A stretch of 64,000 nucleotides of DNA, from contig NZ_BMTU01000017.1 of the NCBI RefSeq assembly GCF_014649835.1, positions 1 to 64,000 on the forward strand, written 5' to 3'. Position 1 is the stretch's first letter, and the number at the start of each line of letters is the position of its first letter. This DNA comes from Streptomyces pilosus. GTDB taxonomy: Bacteria > Actinomycetota > Actinomycetes > Streptomycetales > Streptomycetaceae. The translations under genes were made by a program, and so were the position numbers. Below the pieces are notes generated by a model. That model was given only the letters and a program-made list of their open reading frames with translations. It was not told the DNA's origin and ran no database searches. This document shows, piece by piece, positions 14,829 through 22,517 of this stretch.

Positions 14829-16463
14829 GTGGCCCAGCTTCGTTGCACCGGTATTACCTACGCCTATGGCGCTCTCACCGTGTTGGACGGTGCGGATCTG
14901 TCGGTGTCGGCCGGAGAACGCGTGGGGATCGTCGCCCCGAACGGAACCGGGAAGTCCACCCTGCTGCGGATAGCCGCCGCTGACCTGGTTGCGGACAGCG
15001 GCAGCGTGACCCGCGCGCCGGCCGACGCCACCGTCATCCGCCTCGCTCAGGAGCGGGACATGCGCGACGGTGAGCCGTTGATCGACTATCTCGTCCGCCG
15101 CACCGGCGTGGCGCAGGCGCAGCAGGACCTCGATGCTGCCATCCAGCTGCTGGAGCGGCAGGCGCCCGGAGCGGACGATGCCTATGCCCAGGCGTGGGAC
15201 CGGTGGCTTGCGCTGGGCGGAGCCGATCTGCCCGAGCGAGCCGCCGATGTCGCGGCCGATCTGGGTCTGCGGCTCGATGCCAGGGCCACCATCGAGCTGT
15301 CCGGCGGGCAGCGGGCCCGGCTGGCGCTGGCCGCCGTGCTGCTGGCGCAGCCGGACATCCTCCTGCTGGACGAGCCGACCAACGACCTGGACGACGACGG
15401 CCTGGCCAGGCTGGAGCAGCACGTGCGGCACAGCCGGGCAGGCATTGCGCTGATCAGCCACGACCGGGCCTTTTTGGCGGCGACGGTGGACAAGGTCGTG
15501 GAACTGGACGAGTTCACCCGCCGCACCAGCGAGTACGGTGGCGGCTGGGACAGCTTCGTCACCGAGCGCGCCGCGGCACGCCAGCGCGCCGTCGAGGCCT
15601 ACGCCGCCTACGAAGCCTCCCGGCAGCAGCTGACCGGCACCGCGCGCACCCAGCGGGAGTGGGCTCGGCAGGGAGCGGCCAGAGCGGTCAACCCACGGCG
15701 TCAGCCCGACGGTGACAAGTTCCGCAAGGCCTCACGGCTCGCCGGGGCGCAGAACACCGGTGCCGCCGCCGCCAAGGCCGAACGCGCCGTGCAGCGCCTT
15801 GACGCGGCCGCCCCCGAGCAGGTGAGGGAACCATGGCGGCTGCAGTTCACCATCGCCCCGGCAGGCGCCCCTTCCGGCAGGGCACTGTCGTTGCACCAGG
15901 CGGTCGTCCACCGCGGGTCCTGCCGCCTGGGGCCCCTCACCCTCGACGTCGGCTTCGGTGAACGGCTGCGCATCGCCGGCCCCAACGGCAGCGGCAAGAC
16001 AACCCTGCTCGGCGCCCTGCTCGGCCGGGTTCCGCTCGTGGCGGGCACCCAGCACACCAGCACCGCCGCCCGGCTGGGCGAGATCGACCAGGCACGTGCC
16101 GTGCTGGACTCCGAGCGGGCTTGCGCCGACATCGTCGGCGAGGCAGCCGGACTGGACACCACCGAGACCCGCACGCTGCTGGCCAAGTTCCGGCTCGGCC
16201 AGGACTTGGCGCTGCGGCCGGCCGCGTCACTGTCGCCGGGTGAACGAACCCGGGCCGGCCTCGCGCTGCTGCAGGCACGAGGAGTCAACTGCCTCGTCCT
16301 CGACGAGCCCACCAACCACCTGGACATCGAAGCGGTGGAACAGCTGGAACAGGCCATCGCCTCGTTCACCGGCACGCTGTTGCTGGTCACCCACGACCGG
16401 CGCCTGGCCGACGCCGTCGGCGTCAACCGCACGGTCGACGTCAGTGACTACCGGCAGCCGTAA
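14829..16463 (+). CDS. ABC-F family ATPase (probable ribosome protection)
   Basis: 544 residues with two ABC domains and no membrane segment. Domain 1 has Walker A NGTGKST (about 38-44), signature LSGGQRAR and Walker B DEPTND. A charged linker at about 230-320 is rich in Arg and Ala. Domain 2 has NGSGKTT, the altered signature LSPGERTR, and DEPTNH. This is the ABC-F plan. Members encoded in antibiotic clusters protect the producer's ribosome from its own product. GTG start with AAGGAG upstream, 14 bases after the MFS gene. Its last 23 bases overlap the convergent regulator gene. Confidence 0.85.
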   Translation: MAQLRCTGITYAYGALTVLDGADLSVSAGERVGIVAPNGTGKSTLLRIAAADLVADSGSVTRAPADATVIRLAQERDMRDGEPLIDYLVRRTGVAQAQQDLDAAIQLLERQAPGADDAYAQAWDRWLALGGADLPERAADVAADLGLRLDARATIELSGGQRARLALAAVLLAQPDILLLDEPTNDLDDDGLARLEQHVRHSRAGIALISHDRAFLAATVDKVVELDEFTRRTSEYGGGWDSFVTERAAARQRAVEAYAAYEASRQQLTGTARTQREWARQGAARAVNPRRQPDGDKFRKASRLAGAQNTGAAAAKAERAVQRLDAAAPEQVREPWRLQFTIAPAGAPSGRALSLHQAVVHRGSCRLGPLTLDVGFGERLRIAGPNGSGKTTLLGALLGRVPLVAGTQHTSTAARLGEIDQARAVLDSERACADIVGEAAGLDTTETRTLLAKFRLGQDLALRPAASLSPGERTRAGLALLQARGVNCLVLDEPTNHLDIEAVEQLEQAIASFTGTLLLVTHDRRLADAVGVNRTVDVSDYRQP

Positions 16464-17007
16464 CAGCCAGCGCCCTCGTCCCCCGGGCCAGGGCCAGGCG
16501 CACCATCTCGGCCTTGTTGCCCACACCCAGCTTCGTCCGTATCCGTTTCACATGGGTGTCGACGGTGTGCTGGCTGATGCCCAGACGACGCGCGGTCTGA
16601 GCATGGGTGAGACCGGCGGCGATGAAGTCCAGCACTTGCTGCTCCCGGGGGGACAGTGCCCCCCGGGCCGGCACAGCGCCGGCCGAGGAGCGGACTTTCA
16701 GCGCGGCACCGTGCACGGCTTTGATCAGGTCATCGGGGGACGAGCGGTCGTGCAGATACTCATCCGCCCCCAGCGCCACAGGGCGCGCCGGGCACATGAG
16801 CAGCACACGTGCAGCCAGCTGCTTCCCGGCCGTTGACGCATGGTCGGTGACGAGCACGTCGAAAGGCGGAGCTGCGGCCGGCTCAGCAGCGCGGTCCGGG
16901 CCGGCTGGGTCCAGCACGCTCACCTGCAAGTCAGGAACGGTCGCCAGCGCGCGGTCCACCGCCCACGCGATCAGCGGGTGACTGTGCAGAACCCCTACGC
17001 GATACAT
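16441..17007 (-). CDS. LuxR-type response regulator
   Basis: 188 residues. The N-terminal half is a divergent receiver-like domain (YRVGVLHSHPLIAWAVDRAL; DVLVTD near 55), without the full acidic pocket, so phosphorylation is doubtful. Residues 115-175 are a clear LuxR helix-turn-helix: LSPREQQVLDFIAAGL, ARRLGISQHTVDTHV, KRIRTKLG. No sensor kinase gene is adjacent. Instead a small secreted-peptide gene lies just upstream on the same strand (61 bases), which suggests a peptide-linked signalling pair. Confidence 0.75.
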   Translation of the reverse strand: MYRVGVLHSHPLIAWAVDRALATVPDLQVSVLDPAGPDRAAEPAAAPPFDVLVTDHASTAGKQLAARVLLMCPARPVALGADEYLHDRSSPDDLIKAVHGAALKVRSSAGAVPARGALSPREQQVLDFIAAGLTHAQTARRLGISQHTVDTHVKRIRTKLGVGNKAEMVRLALARGTRALAVTAAGSH

Positions 17008-17068
17008 TGCCGTGCATTCCTCCGCCGTCGGTCCGGCCGGCCGCCACTGCGCCGCCGGGGTGAACGAA

Positions 17069-17203
17069 TCACTCCCAGCCCGTGGTGTTCTTCGACGTCG
17101 CCGGTGTGGAGACAGCGGTGTCTGCCACTGCCGCCTGGGCCGTGACCAGCGGTGCCAGGGCCAGCAGGAACAGAACGAGCGCGCGGGCAGCCTTCTTGGG
17201 CAT
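17069..17203 (-). CDS. Small secreted peptide, possible signal
   Basis: Forty-four residues from ATG 17203, with CAGGAG nine bases upstream. The N-terminus MPKKAARALVLFLLALAPLV is a textbook signal peptide; cleavage after AVA (AQAAVA) would release DTAVSTPATSKNTTGWE, 17 residues ending in TTGWE. It has no cysteine, so it is not an obvious RiPP substrate of the neighbouring enzymes. Next to a LuxR regulator gene it could be an extracellular signal or a small secreted modulator. The gene is too short to be called by most gene finders. Confidence 0.6.
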   Translation of the reverse strand: MPKKAARALVLFLLALAPLVTAQAAVADTAVSTPATSKNTTGWE

Positions 17204-17319
17204 GACGAAGTACTCCTGTGGTCGACAAAGGGGGGAATGACGTGTCCGGCGGAGCCGGTCGCCCTCCGCGGCTCACTCCGCCTCGGGCTGACGTCGATCA
17301 GCTTTCCTGGCCCGTACGG

Positions 17320-17745
17320 TCAGGACCAGTGATCTGAAGTGGACTGATCGGGCCATGGCATAGAACGTCCACTGCCCTCGCCCTCCAGCCGCCGTGTCAG
17401 CAGCCGCGGGACCAGCGTGGCGCGACTGCTGGCCACCTGCAGATCGACCGCGGGCACCAGCCTCGCCAGAGCACGCTCGACGACGGTCTGGGCGACCGAT
17501 TCGGCCGCAGTGACCGAAACATCGGTCACGAACAGCCCCATGACGCACTCACCCGACTCATCCGCTGCCACGCTGACGTGCTCCACGGCGGGAACGCCGG
17601 ACGCCTGCTCCCGCAGAGCACGGAGCAAGCCCTCAGGCACGGCCGGCCGCTGAGCGGCCGTGCCGGCCAACTGGCCCTCCCCATCGGACATGGAAGAAGG
17701 CGAGGGAAAGTCCCGTGCAGACAGACGCACATGAATGAGGTGCAT
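17320..17745 (-). CDS. Hypothetical protein linked to the LuxR/peptide genes
   Basis: 141 residues from ATG 17745 (AAGGATG upstream); an in-frame upstream start at 17778 is less likely because MHLIHVRLSARDF is a natural beginning with a first beta strand. No domain is recognised. A segment with alternating hydrophobics (HVSVAADESGECVMGLFVTD) and two helices (AAESVAQTVVERALARL) suggests a small alpha/beta fold. It lies between the secreted peptide gene (117 bases) and the divergent LuxR gene, so it may be part of the same signalling module. Confidence 0.5.
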   Translation of the reverse strand: MHLIHVRLSARDFPSPSSMSDGEGQLAGTAAQRPAVPEGLLRALREQASGVPAVEHVSVAADESGECVMGLFVTDVSVTAAESVAQTVVERALARLVPAVDLQVASSRATLVPRLLTRRLEGEGSGRSMPWPDQSTSDHWS

Positions 17746-17914
17746 GCGCCCATCCTTGGGGAGCAGACCCTGACGCAACAGGCCGAAAGCCTGGACGGTT
17801 CAGGCCTCCGCAGAAACCGGCCACGCACCGCGGAGACCTGGCCGATCACCCACGTACGCCTTGGCCGCCCCACAAAGATCGCTTAAAGTCCTGGCACAAC
17901 TACCGGGGGGTAAC

Positions 17915-18916
17915 GTGCTGCAGGCACTGGGTCTGGACGAGGCGGCGGAAAGCGTCTACCGCGCGATGCTGGACCATCCAGCAGCCGACCTCACCGGAAT
18001 CGGCGAACACCTCGACCTCCCGGACGACATACTGCGCGCGGTACTCGACCGCCTCCACGAACTAGCACTGGTACGCCGCTCAACGACAACTCCCCCCCTG
18101 TACCGAGCAGTACCGCCCGACCTCGGCATGCAGATCCTCCTCGCCCGCCAGCAGGCACGCCTGGCCCTGGAGCAGCAGCGCACCGAACAGTCCAAGATCG
18201 CGGCGGCTCAGCTGATCGCCGACTTCGCATCACAACAGCAACCGAGCTCCCATCCCGGCGCCAGCCAGCTGCACGGGCTGGAAGAGATCCGCGAACGCAT
18301 CCAGGATCTGTGCGCGGACGTCACGTCCTCGGTGATGACCTTCGCCCCGGGCGGCGGCCAGAGCCAAGCCAACATGGAAGCAGCCAAACCCCAGGACAAA
18401 GAGCTGCTCCAGCGCGGCGTCCGCATGAAAACGATCTATCTCGACAGCGTACGCAACCACCGCCCCACCCTCGACTACGCCACCTGGCTGACCGACCTCG
18501 GCGCGCAGGTACGCACCGTGGCAGCACTGCCCATACGCATGATCATTTTTGACCGCACCACCGCAGTCCTGCCCACCCACAACGCCAACTCCAGTCTCGG
18601 CGCCCTGGAACTCACCGGAAACGGCGCACTGGCAGCCCTGTGCGCCCTGTTCGACACCTTCTGGTCCGCGGCACGCCCGTTCGGACAGACACCCAGCACA
18701 CACCGCGACGACCACGGCCTAACACCCCAGGAATCCACGGCACTCACACTCCTCAGCCAAGGACTCACCGACGAAGCCATCGCCAAACGCCTGGGCGTAT
18801 CACCCCGCACAGCCCGCCGCATCGCCGCCGACCTCATGGAAGCCCTCGGAGCCAGAAGCCGCTTCCAAGCCGGCAGCCGCGCCGTCGCCAAAGGCTGGAT
18901 CACCGGCGAAGACTGA
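17915..18916 (+). CDS. LuxR/TrmB-type transcriptional regulator
   Basis: About 333 residues from GTG 17915 (GGGGGG just upstream); an in-frame TTG at 17861 is less likely. The N-terminus has a TrmB-like winged helix (LGLDEAAESVYRAML, LTGIGEHLDLPDDILRAVLDRLHEL). The middle region (130-230: EEIRERIQDLCADVTSSVMTF, then PIRMIIFDRTTAVLPT) is typical of large LuxR regulators of RiPP and other antibiotic clusters, and the C-terminus has a LuxR helix-turn-helix (LTPQESTALTLLSQGLTDEA, LGVSPRTARRI). It is divergent from the hypothetical gene and probably the pathway-specific activator of the RiPP locus. Confidence 0.7.
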   Translation: MLQALGLDEAAESVYRAMLDHPAADLTGIGEHLDLPDDILRAVLDRLHELALVRRSTTTPPLYRAVPPDLGMQILLARQQARLALEQQRTEQSKIAAAQLIADFASQQQPSSHPGASQLHGLEEIRERIQDLCADVTSSVMTFAPGGGQSQANMEAAKPQDKELLQRGVRMKTIYLDSVRNHRPTLDYATWLTDLGAQVRTVAALPIRMIIFDRTTAVLPTHNANSSLGALELTGNGALAALCALFDTFWSAARPFGQTPSTHRDDHGLTPQESTALTLLSQGLTDEAIAKRLGVSPRTARRIAADLMEALGARSRFQAGSRAVAKGWITGED

Positions 18917-19302
18917 ACCCGCCCCCCCAAGACGCCCTCACCACCCCGCTGCGTCAGCGATACCACAACACCCCTCGCTCAGCGATGAAAACGCCCGGCC
19001 CCACTCAAGAAAGACACTGCCGACAGACCCGACCAATCGAGGGGCCTGCCGCCCAGGATCCTGCTGACGCAGGCGCAGACCTTACCCCCCAGCCGGCCGG
19101 CCGGGCACTGCAAGCAACCAGCCCACACATGGGAAACCAGCGCCACACCGAAGGAAGACCTTCACATCAAAGACGCCGCTGCGCTGACACGCCTTCACAA
19201 CACAGGGTCACCCTGGCGTCCCCCCGGCAAGGTCTGGTACTTGCTCCGTCTTCAACAAAACCAGCAGCCAGCCCTCCACAACCCAGCACCGACGGACAAC
19301 GG
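18917..19302. other. Non-coding stretch at the RiPP locus right edge
   Basis: No supported gene and no clear terminator; a long plus-strand reading frame here is Pro/His/Arg-rich without any family resemblance. Confidence 0.4.
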
Positions 19303-19689
19303 CGCAAGGTGCGCGCGTTCGTGGAGACCGACCTCACCACCATGAGCGGCGAGCGCCTGGCGGTGAAGCTGACCAGGTACGCGCGGCTGCATCAACACAA
19401 TGCCCAACCCTGCCGGCGCCGGCGCGCTGCCGCAGAGCCCGGCTGAATGCGCCCGTATCCGGTCTTCCACCGCCTGCTGTTCGCCCTCACCGGCGCCTCC
19501 CCCACCCGACTGGACGGCAGGATCAGCGACCTGCAAGCCACGACCGCCCAGCACCCCCTCGTCACCGCGCTCGCCCGCGAAGTACCGCTGGCAGCCGCCG
19601 TCCACGAAGACCTCGAACAACACAGCCCCACCCACAACGCGTGGACACCCATGACCGGCGACACGCCCCGCCCCTTAACCGACCTGTAA
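19303..19689 (+). pseudogene. Replication-relaxation gene relic 1
   Basis: RAFVETDLTTMSGERLAVKL, then TRYARLH, corresponds to RAFVEVDRATMGPERLAAKL and HYARLH of the intact gene at 5753. After a frame change, RPYPVFHRLLFALTGASPTR and AREVPLAAAVHEDLEQHSPT match its C-terminal part (RYPLFPRLLFILDSTGPTG, REVPVLAASMTDLLQHGPT). The N-terminal half is missing. This paralogue is more diverged than relic 2, so it derives from a different family member. Confidence 0.65.
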
Positions 19690-19791
19690 CGCTGCCGACC
19701 GCCACTGCCGGCGGCCCGTCCTGTGGGTGGGTCGCTGACGAGCGCGATTACAACGTCGCCTCCCGCTCCGATCCACCCCTCGGCTGCCGGT

Positions 19792-19824
19792 GGTCATCCG
19801 GTACTGGTCCAGTACCGGATGACC
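19792..19824. repeat. 33-bp perfect palindrome at relic junction
   Basis: Arms of 16 bases (GGTCATCCGGTACTGG and its complement) flank a single T. One arm is the start of the replication-relaxation homology; the other arm is not present at the equivalent place in the intact gene, so the palindrome formed at the break. Confidence 0.6.
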
Positions 19825-20073
19825 ACCACCGCACAGATGCACCACATCAATAGCCCCGAGGTAAGGATCGAGCAGACGAGACGCCCGCTGGCCAAACTCC
19901 GCCGGGAAGGCCTCATCGACCGCATCACCCTCCCCCAAGCCGGGCGAACCCGAGTGTGGCATTCCACCCAGTACGGGGCGCAGCTCGCCGGACACGGCCC
20001 CACCGCACCCATCTGGCGGCCCGTCCACGACACCGATCACCGCGTCGACTGGATGCACACCCGACATCTCTAG
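19799..20073 (+). pseudogene. Replication-relaxation gene relic 2 (internal deletion)
   Basis: The frame reads VLVQYRMTTTAQMHHI and then TQYGAQLAGHGPTAPIWRPV, ending in VDWMHTRHL. The first part corresponds to residues 16-79 of the intact gene and the last 29 residues to its C-terminus; about 640 bases between are deleted. The codon before the junction (GCCGG) is shared by both parents' sequences. The start codon is lost too. Confidence 0.8.
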
Positions 20074-20420
20074 CCACCACCACGGTCAGACCCGTGGTCG
20101 GGACCCGACCAGGCACTGCCCACCCGGCCGCGGCCACACCGGGACCCCGACCACACCCCCACGGCAGGCCAACGCCATGCGCACACCATCGCGCAGCCGT
20201 CGAGCGCGCGAGTAAGGGGAAGCCCGCTGGGCAGCGGGGCACCATGCCGCCGCCCCCGCAGGCATGGGGAGCTCGAGGCGGGGTGGTAGGACGAGCGGTC
20301 GGACAACATGGCAGACGTCCGGAAGGCTGGCGGGAACACGACGGGGCGGTGGCGGACAAGACCTGGGGAGGTCACACACCACCGCCCCGCCGCAGGGAGC
20401 AACCCCACCCCGACCTCGAA
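20003..20420. repeat. Long direct repeat, right copy
   Basis: Same orientation and order as 6628-7030 (see there), including the conserved hairpin at 20343-20388. Together the copies bracket the entire RiPP locus, 13.4 kb apart. Confidence 0.75.
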
Positions 20421-20988
20421 TCGCCCATGACCCCAACCACGCGGGTCAGCACACTACGCAGACCAGGACGGCGGATTGCGCAGTCACCCGCTCACTGCGC
20501 ACGGAACAGCCCGACGCACCCAGAAATACGCCCCACCCCAACCACGACCCCGACCATCCAGGTCAGCGCGTTGCACAGGTGATTACGCAGTTACGGGACA
20601 CCTGCCTTTCGGGCCGCGACCGAGAACCGTCACAACTCGGCGCGGTCGCACGCTGCGCGGCCCGGACCGTCTGTGCGGGGGTCGGGCCGGAACGGTTCCA
20701 ACGGGTGCTCCCCACCCCGCGTACGCGCCATGCCTCGGCAACGAGATCATCCGGACCGTCCGTTCGGGGGCCGGGGTCGGGGGGTGGATGTCGGTTCCGG
20801 CAGCGGAAGGTGTGCGCGAACCACTTAATGGGTGTGCGCGAACGCGGGAGAAGAAACGCGCCGGGCTTCCTAGCGTGGAGAGGCTCACCCGGCGAGGCGT
20901 GGGCACCTGGCCGTCCGGCGTCCGCAGCCGGGGGTCCGGAGTCCACTCACGCCCATACCGCTGCCGGCCCGACCTTCGAGGTGTTTCG
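20421..20988. other. Non-coding stretch before the second cluster
   Basis: No supported gene. The ribosome binding site of the next gene is poor (GAGGTGTTTCG), and no ARE-like palindrome is seen here. Confidence 0.4.
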
Positions 20989-22485
20989 ATGACCGTTCTT
21001 CCCGAAGCGGGCACCAGGCGCGAGGCGTCCGCCGCCGACCGCCTCAGGGCCGTGCTCGCCAGGGCCGCGCAGGTGGTCGGGGCGGACCGGGTCACCTGCC
21101 CGGTGACCGGGCTCGGGCCCAACGTCGGCCTGTACCGCTCGCGTTCCGTCTTCGGGGTGGTGCGGCCGCACACGGCCGAGGAGGTGCGGCGCGTCGTGGA
21201 GCTGTTCGCCGCCGAGGAGACCACCGCCGTGCTGCACGCCTTCAGCACCGGCGGGAACTGGGGACTCGGCTCGCGTGAGCCCGCGCAGGACGGGGCGGTC
21301 GTGCTCGACCTGTCCGGTCTCGACCAGATCCGCGACGTCGACGTCGCGGGCGGCTGGGCCGTCGTGGAACCCGGCGTCACCCAGGCGCGGCTGGCCCGGC
21401 TCCTCGAGGGCAGTGAGCGCATGCTGAACGTCACCGCCTCCTCCGCGCACACGAGCGTGGTCGGCAACGCCCTGGACCGCGGTGTGGGCCTGCGCCACCA
21501 GCGGGTGGAGGACCTGACGGGCCTGGAGGTCGTCCTGCCCGACGGTGAGCTGATCAGGGTCGGCTGGTGGCCCGATCCGGACCGTGCGACCCCGGTCTAC
21601 ACCCACGGTCTGGGCCCCTCGCTGGTGCAGCTGTTCGTGCAGTCCGCCCTGGGCGTGGTCACCGCGGCCACGGTGCGGCTGCTGCCGAGGCCGGAGGCGC
21701 TGCGGGTGGTCCGGCTCAACTTCGCCCCCGACCAGGTGGAGGCGGCCACCGCCGAGGTGCGGCGCTGGGTGGCACAAGGGCTGGCACGCGGTGTGGTGAA
21801 GATCTACAACGAGGTGGCCGCCGGGGCGTACGGCGGCGAACCGGGCCGGTATCTGGTCCATGTGTGCGTCGACGGGACGCCGGAGGTCGTGGACGCGCTG
21901 AGCGGCATCCTCACCGTCGAGGCGGTCAGGTCCCGCGCGTTCACCGCGGTGTCGGACTTCGACGCGGTCGATCCGTCCGCCGCCCACCATGATGTCGCCG
22001 TGCGTGTGGAGCGCGCGTACGCCGGTGATCCCGATCCGACGGACGCGCTGTTCGAGGCGAAGACCGGCCGCCCGGCCGCCCGGCTGGACGAGGAGGGCGG
22101 CTTTCTGTTCTTCCTCCCGCTGGTGCCGTTCAGCGGGGCGGCGCTGGCTCGGGCGCACGAACTGATCGAGCAGGTGCGTGTGGAGAGCGGGATCCGCTGC
22201 GGGGTCACGTTCAACGCGCTCGGCGCCGATGTCGTCGACTGTGTCGTGACGATGAGGTTCGCCCGTGACGCCCGTGACGGCGGGGAGGCCGGGCGGGCCC
22301 ACCGGGCGCTGGACCGGCTCTACGAACTGTTCACCGGCGAGGGGTTCATTCCCTACCGCCTCGACATCGATCACACCGACTGGGCCGGCCGGCTGCCCGC
22401 GGGTACCGGTGCGCGGGCCTTCGCCCGGCGGCTGAAGGACGCCGTCGACCCCCATCACGTCATCGCCGCGGGGCGCTACGCGTGA
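20989..22485 (+). CDS. FAD-dependent oxidase/dehydrogenase (PCMH type)
   Basis: 498 residues. Residues 45-235 form a PCMH FAD-binding domain: GVVRPHTAEEVRRVVELFA, FSTGGNWGLGSR (around 85-96), VVEPGVTQARL, then NVTASSAHTSVVGNALDRGVG. The C-terminal cap region (240-490) resembles vanillyl-alcohol oxidase/4-cresol dehydrogenase relatives and ends in KDAVDPHHVIAAGRY, the usual C-terminal motif. Such enzymes oxidise phenols, alcohols or sugars. It is the first gene of a three-gene set with a flavin monooxygenase-like protein and an SDR, presumably tailoring steps for the aryl product. ATG 20989 is the natural family start. Confidence 0.75.
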   Translation: MTVLPEAGTRREASAADRLRAVLARAAQVVGADRVTCPVTGLGPNVGLYRSRSVFGVVRPHTAEEVRRVVELFAAEETTAVLHAFSTGGNWGLGSREPAQDGAVVLDLSGLDQIRDVDVAGGWAVVEPGVTQARLARLLEGSERMLNVTASSAHTSVVGNALDRGVGLRHQRVEDLTGLEVVLPDGELIRVGWWPDPDRATPVYTHGLGPSLVQLFVQSALGVVTAATVRLLPRPEALRVVRLNFAPDQVEAATAEVRRWVAQGLARGVVKIYNEVAAGAYGGEPGRYLVHVCVDGTPEVVDALSGILTVEAVRSRAFTAVSDFDAVDPSAAHHDVAVRVERAYAGDPDPTDALFEAKTGRPAARLDEEGGFLFFLPLVPFSGAALARAHELIEQVRVESGIRCGVTFNALGADVVDCVVTMRFARDARDGGEAGRAHRALDRLYELFTGEGFIPYRLDIDHTDWAGRLPAGTGARAFARRLKDAVDPHHVIAAGRYA

Positions 22486-22517
22486 CTGCCGCACCGCGTC
22501 GGGAAGGAGAGCGCCCC

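Noticed and set aside
18640..19446. 268-aa plus-strand reading frame after the LuxR gene
   Set aside because: It begins inside the LuxR gene in another frame and is low-complexity Pro/His/Arg; only its end, in the relic frame, resembles a protein.
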